From contig NZ_CP060131.1 in the NCBI RefSeq assembly GCF_014235185.1, forward strand, positions 4,099,501 to 4,163,500: a stretch of 64,000 bases of DNA. Direction: 5' to 3'. The DNA is from Pseudonocardia petroleophila. Lineage in GTDB: Bacteria > Actinomycetota > Actinomycetes > Mycobacteriales > Pseudonocardiaceae. The translations under genes were made by a program, and so were the position numbers. The notes below the pieces were generated by a model. It saw only the letters and a program-made list of their open reading frames with translations. It made no database searches and was not told the origin of the DNA. Shown in pieces: positions 26,394-35,060 of the stretch (position 1 is its first letter; each line of letters opens with the position of its first letter).

Positions 26394-26416
26394 CGACCTC
26401 CCGCGCCCGGCGCCCG

Positions 26417-26434
26417 GCTCCCCGACCGGGGAGC
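26417..26434. terminator. Hairpin between convergent genes
   Basis: Perfect 7-bp stem GCTCCCC/GGGGAGC with GACC loop, between the tandem uspA stop and the convergent small gene. Confidence 0.5.
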
Positions 26435-26439
26435 GCGGG

Positions 26440-26625
26440 TCAGCCGGCGAGCGCGGCCGCGGCCGCCCGGAGCCTGCCGATGCGCACGCCCGACGTGTCC
26501 ACGGCGTCGCCGGAGGCGGTCACCGTGCCGATGCGGACCCCGCTGTGGTCGAGGACGTCGCCTGCCGCGGTCGCGGTGCCGATGGACGTGCCGCTGTGGT
26601 CGACGACGGTGCGGTCGTTCTCCAT
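26440..26625 (-). CDS. Small beta-flower-like repeat protein
   Basis: 61 aa, ATG 26625 behind GGAGG. Three tandem copies of a roughly 18-20 residue unit, DHSGTSIGTATAAGDVL, DHSGVRIGTVTASGDAV, DTSGVRIGRLRAA. The DxxGxxIG core recalls the described beta-flower small-protein fold (D/N-x-x-G-x-x-I-G repeats), giving a compact all-beta protein. No signal peptide. Function unknown; a DosR-like box 62 bp upstream matches those of the neighbouring tandem uspA, so it may be a hypoxia-induced protein. Confidence 0.6.
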   Translation of the reverse strand: MENDRTVVDHSGTSIGTATAAGDVLDHSGVRIGTVTASGDAVDTSGVRIGRLRAAAAALAG

Positions 26626-26686
26626 GTCGTACCTCCGGGTGTGGGTGGTGGTCCCCACCCTCGTCGCCCCGACCCGCCGGCGGAAC

Positions 26687-26700
26687 GGGCCGAACGTCCC
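26687..26700. promoter_or_regulatory. DosR-like box upstream of the beta-flower gene
   Basis: GGGCCGAACGTCCC, third copy of the motif found twice upstream of the tandem uspA. Also near the end of the lysR gene, but positioned for the leftward small gene. Confidence 0.45.
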
Positions 26701-26720
26701 CCGGGTCGTGGCCCGGCGAC

Positions 26721-27617
26721 CTAGCGGGTGTCGTCCCGGACGGCCCGCACGGCCCGGCGGAGCGCCCCGACGAGCGCGGACCGGTCGTCGGAGCGGGTGC
26801 ACAGCGAGATCGGGCAGGGTTCGGCGTCGGTGACCGGGACGAAGACCACCTCGGGATGGCGGTGGCTGTCGACCACGGAGCTGCCGGTGATCGCGACGGC
26901 CTCGCCCGAGGCGACGACCTCGAGCAGCTCGTCCATCGTGTGCACGACGGGCCCGTAGCGGACGGGGACGCCGCTGGGCCGGGGGTCGCACGCCCACCAC
27001 CGCACCCACTGCTCGTCGGTCTCGTCGTCGGTGACGTGGGGTTCCCCGTCGAGGTCGTCCAGCGCGACCTCCGCGCGGGAGGCCAGCCGGTGCCCCGCCG
27101 GGAGCGCGACGACCCGCGGCTCGTGGCGGACCAGGTCGAGGCGGAGCCCGTCGGTGTCGGCGATCGGGGGCCGCACCAGCGACGCGTCCACCGCCCCGGT
27201 CCGGACCGCCGCGGCCTGGTCGGGCCAGGGCAGCTGGACGAGCTGCACCGACACGCCGGGGCCGTCGCGCTGCACCAGGTCGATGATGCGCCGGGTGTGC
27301 GTGCCGGTGGCGGCGGTCATGAACCCCAGCCGCAGCACCCCGGCGAGGGTGCGGCGGTGCGCCTCGACCGCGGCGACGGCCCGGTCGGCGGCGGCCAGCG
27401 CCGCCCGTGCGTCCGGGAGGAAGCGGCGGCCCGCCTCGGTGGGGACGACCGGGTGCGCGCTGCGGTCGACCAGCTCGGCGCCGAGCCGGCGCTCGAGCAT
27501 GCGGACCTGCTTGCTCAGCGCGGGCCCGCTGACGTGCAGCCGGGCCGCGGCCCGACCGAAGTGGCCCTCGTCGACGACGGTCACGAGGTAGCGCACGAGG
27601 TGCAGGTTGAGGTCCAC
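26721..27617 (-). CDS. LysR-family transcriptional regulator
   Basis: 298 aa. HTH at about 3-60 (LVRYLVTVVDEGHFGRAAARLHVSGPALSKQVRMLERRLGAELVDR), substrate domain after residue 90. It is divergent from the NTF2-like/SDR pair at 27756 and most likely regulates it. C-terminal half has the EAVAITGSS loop usual in the second subdomain. Ligand unknown. Confidence 0.88.
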   Translation of the reverse strand: MDLNLHLVRYLVTVVDEGHFGRAAARLHVSGPALSKQVRMLERRLGAELVDRSAHPVVPTEAGRRFLPDARAALAAADRAVAAVEAHRRTLAGVLRLGFMTAATGTHTRRIIDLVQRDGPGVSVQLVQLPWPDQAAAVRTGAVDASLVRPPIADTDGLRLDLVRHEPRVVALPAGHRLASRAEVALDDLDGEPHVTDDETDEQWVRWWACDPRPSGVPVRYGPVVHTMDELLEVVASGEAVAITGSSVVDSHRHPEVVFVPVTDAEPCPISLCTRSDDRSALVGALRRAVRAVRDDTR

Positions 27618-27755
27618 GCCGACTCCCTCCGGTCCCGGCAGTGTCGCACGTCATCCGGCGGACGGGGCGTCCACCTGGAGTGATAACCGGATGGTTCACG
27701 CGGTGGCCGACACGTGTCCTGGACACCGCCGGGGACGACCACGAACGTCGGTGCC

Positions 27756-28352
27756 ATGAGCCGCTACGAGCACGAGTTCGTGACCATGTTCGCCGGGCTG
27801 GAGAAGCAGCTGGAGGGCATCGACAACCCCCGGCACCGGGCGATCCTGAAGAACTACCGCCGCCACGGGCTGCTGGAGGTCGCCGGGCGCTACAAGGAGC
27901 TGCTCGCGCCGGACATGACCGTCGAGCACCCGCACTACCGCCTGCACGAGGGCGGGCAGTCGATCATCCTCGACGGCATGGAGCAGGTCGTCGGGTTCTA
28001 CGAGTCCCTGATGGCCGCGAACGCGATCGTCATGTGGGTGGCCGAGCAGGACATCGCGGTCAACGACCACGGCTTCTCCGGCGAGGTCGTGTTCAACGCG
28101 TTCGTCCCGGCCCCGATGCTCGGGGAGAGCGCCTTCTCCGACATCCGCGCGGGCGACCCGGGGGAGATGTACCTGCTGCGCCGCACGCTGGCGTTCGTCT
28201 GGCCCTACGACGAGCGCGGTCGCCTCATCGGCGAGCACGTCTACGAGGACGGGGCGTCCCGGGAGATCATCCAGCCCGACCCCGCCGACGTCATCACCGC
28301 CGCGCGCGCCGCCGAGCTGCTCGCCCCCGAGATCGACCGGGTCCTGCCGTGA
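27756..28352 (+). CDS. NTF2-like (SnoaL-type) protein
   Basis: 198 aa with the cone-shaped NTF2/SnoaL-like fold expected from length and pattern (ELLAPDMTVEHPHYRLHEGG, VVGFYESLM, long C-terminal sheet with HVYEDGASREI). Members are isomerases, cyclases, dehydratases or binding proteins. ATG 27756 is chosen over a frame start at 27714. Its stop overlaps the GTG of a mycofactocin-type SDR (GTGA), so the two act together, probably on a hydroxylated cyclic substrate. Confidence 0.7.
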   Translation: MSRYEHEFVTMFAGLEKQLEGIDNPRHRAILKNYRRHGLLEVAGRYKELLAPDMTVEHPHYRLHEGGQSIILDGMEQVVGFYESLMAANAIVMWVAEQDIAVNDHGFSGEVVFNAFVPAPMLGESAFSDIRAGDPGEMYLLRRTLAFVWPYDERGRLIGEHVYEDGASREIIQPDPADVITAARAAELLAPEIDRVLP

Positions 28353-29239
28353 GCGCCCCCGCCGGGGGCCGCCTGGCCGGTCGGGTCGCGCTGATCACGG
28401 GCGGGGCGCGGGGGCAGGGCCGCTCGCACGCCGTCCGCCTGGCCGGGGAGGGCGCCGACGTCGTCCTCGTGGACCTCTGCAGCCCGGTCGACTCCGCGCC
28501 CTACCCGATGGCGGACCCCGCCGACCTCGAGCAGACCGTGAAGCTCGTCGAGGACCTCGACCGCCGGGCACTGGCCGTCCGGGCCGACGTCCGCGACCTG
28601 CCGGCCCTGCAGGCCGCGGTCGCCGACGGGCTCGCCGCGTTCGGCCGGCTCGACGTCGTCGTCGCCAACGCCGGCATCGCCGGGTACGCCCCGTCCCTGG
28701 AGATGGACGAGGCGACCTGGCAGGAGATGATCGACATCAACCTGACCGGGGTCTGGAAGACGGTCCGGGCCGCCGCCCCCGCCGTGGTCGACGGCGGTCG
28801 CGGCGGCGCGATCGTGCTGACCAGCTCGGTCGCGGGGCTGATGGGGTTCCCGAACCTGGCCCACTACTGCGCGGCCAAGCACGGGCTGGTGGGGCTGATG
28901 AAGGTGCTCGCGGTGGAGTTCGCGCCGCACCGGATCCGGGTGAACTCCGTGCACCCCACCAACGTCGACACCGACATGATCCAGAACCCGGCGATCCACA
29001 GCCTGTTCAGCGGGATGCCCGATCCCGACCCGGCCACGGCCGCCGCCGCGATGCAGGCGATGCACGCCCTGCCCATCCCGTGGGTGGACCCGATCGACAT
29101 CAGCAACGCCGTCGCCTGGCTGGCCTCCGACGAGGCCCGCTACGTGACCGGCGTCGCGCTGCCGGTCGACGGCGGCATGACCGCGCCGTTCAAGCTCCCG
29201 CACGCCGTCAGCGCTGCGCCCGGAACGACGTCGCCGTGA
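28349..29239 (+). CDS. Mycofactocin-coupled SDR-family oxidoreductase
   Basis: 296 aa, GTG start overlapping the previous stop. The nucleotide loop [16 protein letters not shown] with its GQGRSHA extension, plus the long insert after the second strand ([29 protein letters not shown]), are hallmarks of SDRs with non-exchangeable NAD that pass electrons to mycofactocin. Active-site YCAAKHG at about 169-175. It oxidises an alcohol to a ketone in partnership with the NTF2-like protein. No mycofactocin biosynthesis gene is in the window. Confidence 0.88.
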   Translation: MSAPAGGRLAGRVALITGGARGQGRSHAVRLAGEGADVVLVDLCSPVDSAPYPMADPADLEQTVKLVEDLDRRALAVRADVRDLPALQAAVADGLAAFGRLDVVVANAGIAGYAPSLEMDEATWQEMIDINLTGVWKTVRAAAPAVVDGGRGGAIVLTSSVAGLMGFPNLAHYCAAKHGLVGLMKVLAVEFAPHRIRVNSVHPTNVDTDMIQNPAIHSLFSGMPDPDPATAAAAMQAMHALPIPWVDPIDISNAVAWLASDEARYVTGVALPVDGGMTAPFKLPHAVSAAPGTTSP

Positions 29240-30152
29240 GCTCCTCGGACAGCTCCCACACGCGGCGGGAGTCCTCGGCGCTGCGCAGCCGGGAGTAGAG
29301 CGTCTGCTCCGCGGGCGGGCCGCCGAGGTGCCCGGGACCGCTCGGACCGTAGAACCGGGCGGCCCCGGCCTCGGGGGACGTGGCGGCGTAGAGGGCGGGC
29401 AGGCCCGCCGACTCGACGGTCCCGACGAGGATGCCCCGGCGGGACAGGGCCCCGATCAGCCGCCTGCCCGCGGTCTGCCGGGTGCGGCCGACCTCGGCGC
29501 GGGCGGCGAGCAGGTTCGTCGGGGCGATCCCGGGGTGGGACAGGTTGCTGGTGACGCCCCAGCCCTCGGCGCGGCTGCGCCGGTCGAGCTCGAGCCCGAA
29601 GAGCCCGAACGCGATCTTCGAGTGGCTGTAGGCGGCCATGCCGTCGTAGGAGCGCTCCCAGTTCGGGTCCGCCCAGTTCACCGCGCCCCGGTTCGCCGCG
29701 ACGCTGATCTGCGAGGTCACCCGCGCGGCACCGGCGCGGAGCAGCGGCAGCAGGTGGGCGACGAGGGCGACGTGCCCGAGGTGGTTGGTGCCGAACTGCA
29801 GCTCGAACCCGTCGGCGGTGGTCTGCCGCTGCGGCGGGGTCATGACGCCGGCGTTGTTGATCAGGAGGTGGATCGGGCGGTCCTCGGCGCGCAGGGTCTC
29901 CCCGAGTGCGGCGACGGACCGCAGCGAGGACAGGTCGAGCTCGTGCAGCACGACGTCCGCGGCGGGCACCTGGCGGCGGATGCTGGCGATCGCCGCCGCG
30001 CCCTTGGCCGCGTTGCGGACGGGCAGGAGCACCTCGGCTCCCGCGGCGGCGAGCCGGGTGGCGATGCCGAGCCCGACCCCGTCGCTGCCGCCGGTGACGA
30101 CGGCGCGCCGTCCGGAGAGGTCGGGGACGGTGAACCCGGGTGTGCGTGGCAT
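29208..30152 (-). CDS. SDR-family oxidoreductase, retinol-dehydrogenase-like
   Basis: 314 aa. [15 protein letters not shown] loop at about 20-34, LINNAGVM at 94-101, [19 protein letters not shown], and active site [15 protein letters not shown]. The WwwA/retinol-DH-like group uses NADP(H). Converges with and overlaps the preceding SDR by 32 bases. Stand-alone; substrate unknown. Confidence 0.85.
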   Translation of the reverse strand: MPRTPGFTVPDLSGRRAVVTGGSDGVGLGIATRLAAAGAEVLLPVRNAAKGAAAIASIRRQVPAADVVLHELDLSSLRSVAALGETLRAEDRPIHLLINNAGVMTPPQRQTTADGFELQFGTNHLGHVALVAHLLPLLRAGAARVTSQISVAANRGAVNWADPNWERSYDGMAAYSHSKIAFGLFGLELDRRSRAEGWGVTSNLSHPGIAPTNLLAARAEVGRTRQTAGRRLIGALSRRGILVGTVESAGLPALYAATSPEAGAARFYGPSGPGHLGGPPAEQTLYSRLRSAEDSRRVWELSEELTATSFRAQR

Positions 30153-30255
30153 GCGCGGCTCCTCGTTCGTGGGGTGTGCCGTCCACTCTGTCCGGGTGCG
30201 CGGGGGACATCCACGGACCGTCGATCCGAGGCTCGGCGGACCGCGGGTACCGGTT

Positions 30256-31248
30256 TCACCGCGCCCGGGACGCCGCCAGCGCGGCGAACCCGTCGTCGAG
30301 CGGCACCCGCGGGGCCCAGCCCAGTGCCCGACGGGTGGCGCGCTGGTCGAACCAGTGCGCGGTGGAGAGCTGCTCGGCGAGGAACCGCGTGATCGGCGGG
30401 TCGCCGGCCCGGCGCAGCGCGGGCACCGCGGCCCAGGCCGCCTCCGCCAGCGCCCCGGCGGCGCGGGCCACCGGCACCGGGACGGCGCGGCGGGGTGCGG
30501 GGACCCCGGCCGCGCGGCAGATCGATGCCAGCAGCTCGGCGACCGGCCGGGGCTCGCCGTTCGACACCACCAGTGCGCGGCCGTCGAGGACGGTGCAGCG
30601 GTCGAGGGCCGCGACGAGCGCGTCGACGGCGTTGTCGACGTAGGTCGTGTCGATCAGCGCGGCGCCCGACCCGACGCCGACGAGCCGCCCGGCCCTGGCG
30701 CGGGCCACGATCCGGCCGATCAGCTGGGTGTCGCCGGGCCCCCACACCAGGTGCGGCCGGACGGCGACGACGGCGGGCCGGTCGCCCCCCGTCCCGCCCC
30801 GTCCCGCCCCGTCCAGGACGAGCAGCTCCGCGGCGGCCTTGCTGCGGGCGTAGTGCCCGCGGGCGCGGGCGGGGTCGGCCGGCTCCGCCCCCACGCCGAC
30901 CAGGGCCGATCCGGCGTGCGCCACCGACGGCGAGGAGACGTGCACGAGCCTGCCCACCCCCGCGGCGCGGCAGGCGCCGACCACGACGGCGGTGCCCCGG
31001 ACGTTGGTGCGGACGAAGTCGGCCCAGCGGCCGGTGATGTCGACCTTCGCGGCCAGGTGGACCACCGCGTCGTGCCCGAGCACCGCGGCGGTGACCGCGT
31101 CGGGGTCGGCGACGTCGGCGAGGACCTCCCGGTGCCCGTGCCCGGACGCGCGGCGCTGCAGCACGGTGACGTCGTCCCCCCGCGCCGCGAGTGCGTCGGC
31201 GACGGCCCCGCCGAGCATCCCGCTCGCGCCGGTGACGAGCACCCTCAC
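30256..31248 (-). CDS. oleD: OleD: NAD(P)H-dependent 2-alkyl-3-oxoalkanoate reductase
   Basis: 330 aa extended SDR of the 3-beta-HSD/epimerase type. N-terminal [34 protein letters not shown], and active site [10 protein letters not shown] at about 149-158. It reduces the 2-alkyl-3-oxo acid made by OleA to the 2-alkyl-3-hydroxy acid. GTG start overlaps the OleBC stop (GTGA), making it the last gene of oleA-oleBC-oleD. Identification rests on cluster context with a fused OleBC, which is diagnostic. Confidence 0.85.
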   Translation of the reverse strand: MRVLVTGASGMLGGAVADALAARGDDVTVLQRRASGHGHREVLADVADPDAVTAAVLGHDAVVHLAAKVDITGRWADFVRTNVRGTAVVVGACRAAGVGRLVHVSSPSVAHAGSALVGVGAEPADPARARGHYARSKAAAELLVLDGAGRGGTGGDRPAVVAVRPHLVWGPGDTQLIGRIVARARAGRLVGVGSGAALIDTTYVDNAVDALVAALDRCTVLDGRALVVSNGEPRPVAELLASICRAAGVPAPRRAVPVPVARAAGALAEAAWAAVPALRRAGDPPITRFLAEQLSTAHWFDQRATRRALGWAPRVPLDDGFAALAASRAR

Positions 31249-33797
31249 GGCCGCCGCCCCGCCCGCCGCCCGGCGAGGTGCCGCCCCGCCCAGCGCGCGA
31301 CCCGGGTGCGGTCGACCTTGGAGGCGTGCCGGATGTCGACCGGCAGCGCGGGGGTGACCAGCACCGCGGTGACGGGCACCCCGGCGCAGGCGCGGACCGC
31401 CGCGGCCAGGGCGGGCGGGGCGAGCGGACCGCGCGTCGGCACCGCCTGCTCGACGACGACCACGAGCACCTGCCCGCCGACCGGCCCGACCCCGACGACC
31501 GCGGCGGCCGTCACGCCGTCGACCTGCTGGACGCGCTGCTCGACCCCGACCGGGGTGACGGGCCCGGCCGTGGTCGTGACGACGTGGCCCAGGCGGCCCT
31601 CCACCCACAGCCGCCCCTGGGCGTCGAGGTGGCCGACGTCGCCGGTGCGGTGCCAGCCGGGCGTCCGCGCGCTGGCGCGCTCGGTCGCCCACAGCTGGTC
31701 GTAGCGGTCCTTGACGTGGGCCGCGCGCACGCAGACCTCGCCCGTGACGCCCGGGGCGGCGGTCAGGTCGTCACCGGCGGTGCCGTCGGCGGACAGCGGG
31801 CCGACGCGCACCTGCACCGCGGCCAGCGGGCGGCCGACGCAGACCCCGTCGCCGGGCCCGGCCGCGTCGATCCCGTCGAGGGTGATGTCGGTGACGGGCA
31901 GCACCTCGGTCATCCCGTAGGGGGTGTGCGCCTGCGCCGCGGGCAGGACCGCGCGCAGCCGGTGCAGCAGCGACCCGGGGATCGGCGCCCCCGCGGAGAC
32001 GACGAGCCGGACGCGGCCCAGTGCGGGGGACGGGCGCGCGCCCGCGGTCGCGACCACCCCGCGCAGCGCGGCGGGCGAGGCGAAGACCACCGTCGCGTCG
32101 ACAGCGGCGGCCGCGTCGGCCAGCGCGGTCGCGGTCAGCCGGCCGGGCCCCGCGACGACGGGTACCGCGGAGGCGATGCCCAGACCGGGCCCGTAGAGCG
32201 AGAACGGCGGGAACGCGGCGACGAGCCGGTCGTCGGCGGTCAGGCCGAAGGCGTCGGTGAGGGCGTCGAGCTGGGCCCGGACCTGGCGGTGGCGGTAGAC
32301 CACGCCCTTGGGCGGGCCGGTGGCGCCGGAGGTGAACACGACCGCGCACTCGGCGTCGGGGCCGGGCGGCTCGGGGGCGGGGGAGCGGCGGCCCAGCCGT
32401 GCGAGATCGGCCAGCCCCGGTCCGGCGCCGAGCAGGCGCCGGACGAGCGCGGGGACCGGCCCGGCGGTGATCCGGCGGCCGGGCACGCCCCGCAGGCGGG
32501 CGAGGGCGAGCCCCCGCGGGACGCCGATGACGACGGCGGGCGCGGCGCCGCGCAGCGCCCGGGCCATCCCGGCCGGGCCGAGCCCGGCGTCGGCGACGAC
32601 GATCGACGCCCCGGCCCGCCAGCACGCGTAGACCGCGGCGGTCAGCTCGGCGCCGGGCGGCACCAGCAGGGCGACCCGGTCACCGGGCCGCACGCCGTGC
32701 GCGGCGAGGCCGGCCGCGAGCTCGTCGACGCGCCGCGCCAGCAGGTCGAAGGAGATGCGGCGGCCGCCGTCGGCGATCGCGGTCGCCGGGTCACCGGCCC
32801 GGGCCCGCAGCGCGGCCCAGACCGGGCGGTGCGGTGCCCCGTCCGTCGTCGGGGCCGCCGCCGGGCGGTCGGTGGCGGGAGAGGACAGCTGGCCGATCCA
32901 GTCCCAGGTGTGCCGGGCGGTCTGCGGGGCGTCCTCGGTGACCAGGTGCGAGGCGTTCTCGTAGCGGTGCACCTGGGCGTGCGGCACGCGGGTGAGCAGG
33001 TCGCGGAGGTAGACGTCGGAGAAGACCGGGTCGCGCGGGCCCCACAGCGCGAGGACCGGCAGGTCGCCGAGCCCGTCGAGCCCGTCGGTGACGCGGTCGA
33101 GCATCGCCGCGCTGGGGTGCTCCGCCTCGAGCGGGATGTCGGCGACGAACTCGGCGACGGCCCGGCGGCGGTCCGCGCCGCGGTAGGGCGCGGCGAGCGC
33201 GTCGCGGACGCCGGCGTCCAGGGCCGGGCGCGACAGCGCGCTGGTCGCGCGGACGAACACCGGGGTGGCCGCGCACACGGCCGTGCGCAGGGGCCTGCTG
33301 CGGGCGAGGCGGATCAGCGCCGGGGCGTTCGAGTCCGCGGGCTGGTGCACGCCGGTGTTGGCCAGCACCACCGCGCGCAGCTGCGAGCGGTGCGCCAGCG
33401 CCCAGCCCAGCGAGATCGGGCCGCCCCAGTCGTGCCCGACCGACACGACCGTCCCGGTCGCCGGGCCGGTGATGCCCAGCGCGTCGGAGACCACGCCCAG
33501 GTCGTCGACCCGCTGGGCGAACGTGCGTGCGGTGGCCGTGCGGTCGGAGTAGCCCATGCCGAGCTGGTCGACCGCGACGACCCGCCACCCGGGCGGCGCC
33601 GCGGCGAGGAACCGGCGCCACAGGTAGGACCACGTCGGGTTGCCGTGGACGCAGAACATCGTGCCCCCGGTCGGCTCCACGCCGTTGTCGAGCACGTGCC
33701 AGGTCCGGGTGACGCCGTCGGCGTCGTCGGCGGTGACCAGCCGCGACCAGCGGGGGTCCAGGCCGGGCAGCGCCGGCGGCAGGGTGGCCGTGGGCAT
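31245..33797 (-). CDS. oleBC: OleBC fusion: beta-lactone decarboxylase plus beta-lactone synthetase
   Basis: 850 aa. Residues 1-303 are an alpha/beta hydrolase of the haloalkane-dehalogenase type (HGNPTWSYLWRRF, nucleophile Asp123 in GHDWGGPIS, late His in NASHLV): OleB, which decarboxylates a beta-lactone to an alkene. Residues about 320-850 are an AMP-forming ligase (VVFTSGATGPPKGVVY at 487-500, TPYGMTEVLPVTDI, WHRTGDVGHLD, GRLGHVV): OleC, which closes the 3-hydroxy acid to the lactone. Fused OleBC is known from actinobacteria. ATG 33797 lies 2 bp after the OleA stop; GTG 33803 is an alternative. Confidence 0.9.
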   Translation of the reverse strand: MPTATLPPALPGLDPRWSRLVTADDADGVTRTWHVLDNGVEPTGGTMFCVHGNPTWSYLWRRFLAAAPPGWRVVAVDQLGMGYSDRTATARTFAQRVDDLGVVSDALGITGPATGTVVSVGHDWGGPISLGWALAHRSQLRAVVLANTGVHQPADSNAPALIRLARSRPLRTAVCAATPVFVRATSALSRPALDAGVRDALAAPYRGADRRRAVAEFVADIPLEAEHPSAAMLDRVTDGLDGLGDLPVLALWGPRDPVFSDVYLRDLLTRVPHAQVHRYENASHLVTEDAPQTARHTWDWIGQLSSPATDRPAAAPTTDGAPHRPVWAALRARAGDPATAIADGGRRISFDLLARRVDELAAGLAAHGVRPGDRVALLVPPGAELTAAVYACWRAGASIVVADAGLGPAGMARALRGAAPAVVIGVPRGLALARLRGVPGRRITAGPVPALVRRLLGAGPGLADLARLGRRSPAPEPPGPDAECAVVFTSGATGPPKGVVYRHRQVRAQLDALTDAFGLTADDRLVAAFPPFSLYGPGLGIASAVPVVAGPGRLTATALADAAAAVDATVVFASPAALRGVVATAGARPSPALGRVRLVVSAGAPIPGSLLHRLRAVLPAAQAHTPYGMTEVLPVTDITLDGIDAAGPGDGVCVGRPLAAVQVRVGPLSADGTAGDDLTAAPGVTGEVCVRAAHVKDRYDQLWATERASARTPGWHRTGDVGHLDAQGRLWVEGRLGHVVTTTAGPVTPVGVEQRVQQVDGVTAAAVVGVGPVGGQVLVVVVEQAVPTRGPLAPPALAAAVRACAGVPVTAVLVTPALPVDIRHASKVDRTRVARWAGRHLAGRRAGRRP

Positions 33798-33799
33798 GC

Positions 33800-34822
33800 T
33801 CACCAGACCACCTCGGCGAAGCAGGCGTTGAGCCCGGACCCGACCCCGAGCAGCAGCACCCGGTCGCCCGGGTCGAGGCGGTCGGCCTGCGCGGCCAGGG
33901 TGAACGGCACACCGGCCGGGCCCATGTTCCCGCGCGTCGGGTACGTCAGCGGGACGCGGTCGACGGGCAGGTCCAGCGCGTGGCACATGGCCCGGGTGTG
34001 CACCCGCGACACCTGGTGCGCGACGTAGCAGTCCATGTCGGCCCAGTCGTAATCGTCGCGCGTACCGGCCCACAGCGCGGTGCCGAGGGCGACGCCCGCG
34101 TCCAGCAGGCCCTTCGCGTCGGTGCGCATGGACTCCATGTCGCCGATGCACAGCTCGTGGTGCTCGGTCGCCGAGCGGTGCACGCCCCCGAGGAAGCGGT
34201 GCCCGTCCGGGTGCCGGTCGGCGCGGCCGAGCACCATCGCCGCCGCACCGGAGCCCAGCGTCAGCGTGGCGAACTGGGAGAGCACGTCCTCGCGGGTGGT
34301 CCCGGGACGGGCGAGGCGGTCCAGGGTCACCTCGTGGGTGTGGCGGGTGCCCTCCCCGTCGACGACGAGCGCGTAGTCGATCCGACCGGCGTCGATCATG
34401 GTGGCGGCGAGCTGCATCCCGTTGACGAAGCCGAGGCAGGCGTTCGCGAGGTCGAAGTTGATGCAGTCGGTGGGCAGGCCCAGCGCGTGGTGCACCGCGA
34501 CGGCCGCGGCCGGTTCGAGGTGCGCGCGGGCGACGGAGGTGTCGATGAGCAGCCCGACGCGGGCCGAGTCGACGCCGGCCTCGGCCAGCGCCTTCGCCCC
34601 GGCCATCGCCGCGGCGTCGGAGTAGCTGACGTCGGCGGGCCACCACCGCCGCTCGGTGATGCCGGCCAGGCCCTGCAGCAGGCCGGGCCGCAGCCCGACC
34701 CGCTCGAAGGTCTCGGCCAGCCGCTCGTCGAACGAGTCGGAGGTGACGATCTGCGGGGCGTCGACCCCGCAGACGGAGAGGATCACGGTGTCGGTGAAGC
34801 GGAACACGGCGTTCCCGGTCAT
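33800..34822 (-). CDS. oleA: OleA: thiolase-fold fatty acyl-CoA condensing enzyme
   Basis: 340 aa. Catalytic Cys129 in LANACLGFVNG, Glu103 in ARAHLEPAA at the position of the unusual OleA base, His in YVAHQVSRVH, and Asn in TRGNMGPAGVP. OleA joins two fatty acyl-CoAs head to head to a 2-alkyl-3-oxo acid, the first step of long-chain olefin synthesis. The Glu separates it from FabH-type ketosynthases. First gene of the operon; a SigB/F-like promoter element lies about 130 bp upstream. Confidence 0.9.
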   Translation of the reverse strand: MTGNAVFRFTDTVILSVCGVDAPQIVTSDSFDERLAETFERVGLRPGLLQGLAGITERRWWPADVSYSDAAAMAGAKALAEAGVDSARVGLLIDTSVARAHLEPAAAVAVHHALGLPTDCINFDLANACLGFVNGMQLAATMIDAGRIDYALVVDGEGTRHTHEVTLDRLARPGTTREDVLSQFATLTLGSGAAAMVLGRADRHPDGHRFLGGVHRSATEHHELCIGDMESMRTDAKGLLDAGVALGTALWAGTRDDYDWADMDCYVAHQVSRVHTRAMCHALDLPVDRVPLTYPTRGNMGPAGVPFTLAAQADRLDPGDRVLLLGVGSGLNACFAEVVW

Positions 34823-34952
34823 GGATGCCTCTCAGGGGGATCGGCGGACGCGGCGACGCCCGACGGCCGGAGTTCCGCACGGCCGTCGCGGGAGGGGCTG
34901 GAGGAGAGCTGCGCTCGGTGCGACCCGTCCTCCAGGTGCCTCGCGCAGGGGC

Positions 34953-34985
34953 GATACACCGAGGTCCGGGGCATAAGGCCGAGCC
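34953..34985 (-). promoter_or_regulatory. Promoter-like element upstream of oleA (duplicated at 40511)
   Basis: On the minus strand: GGCTCGGCCTTATGCCCCGG then ACCTCGGTGTATCG. Nearly the same string occurs at 40511-40545 on the plus strand. GGCCTT and GGTGTAT separated by 14 bases resemble -35/-10 boxes of SigB/SigF-type promoters (GTTT, GGGTAT). It predicts a 5' leader of about 120 nt before oleA. Confidence 0.5.
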
Positions 34986-35060
34986 GGTAGCAGGCTCTGC
35001 CTCGACCGTACGACCGCACCGGGGGACCGGCAACTCCAGAACACGTACATTGACCGCGCG

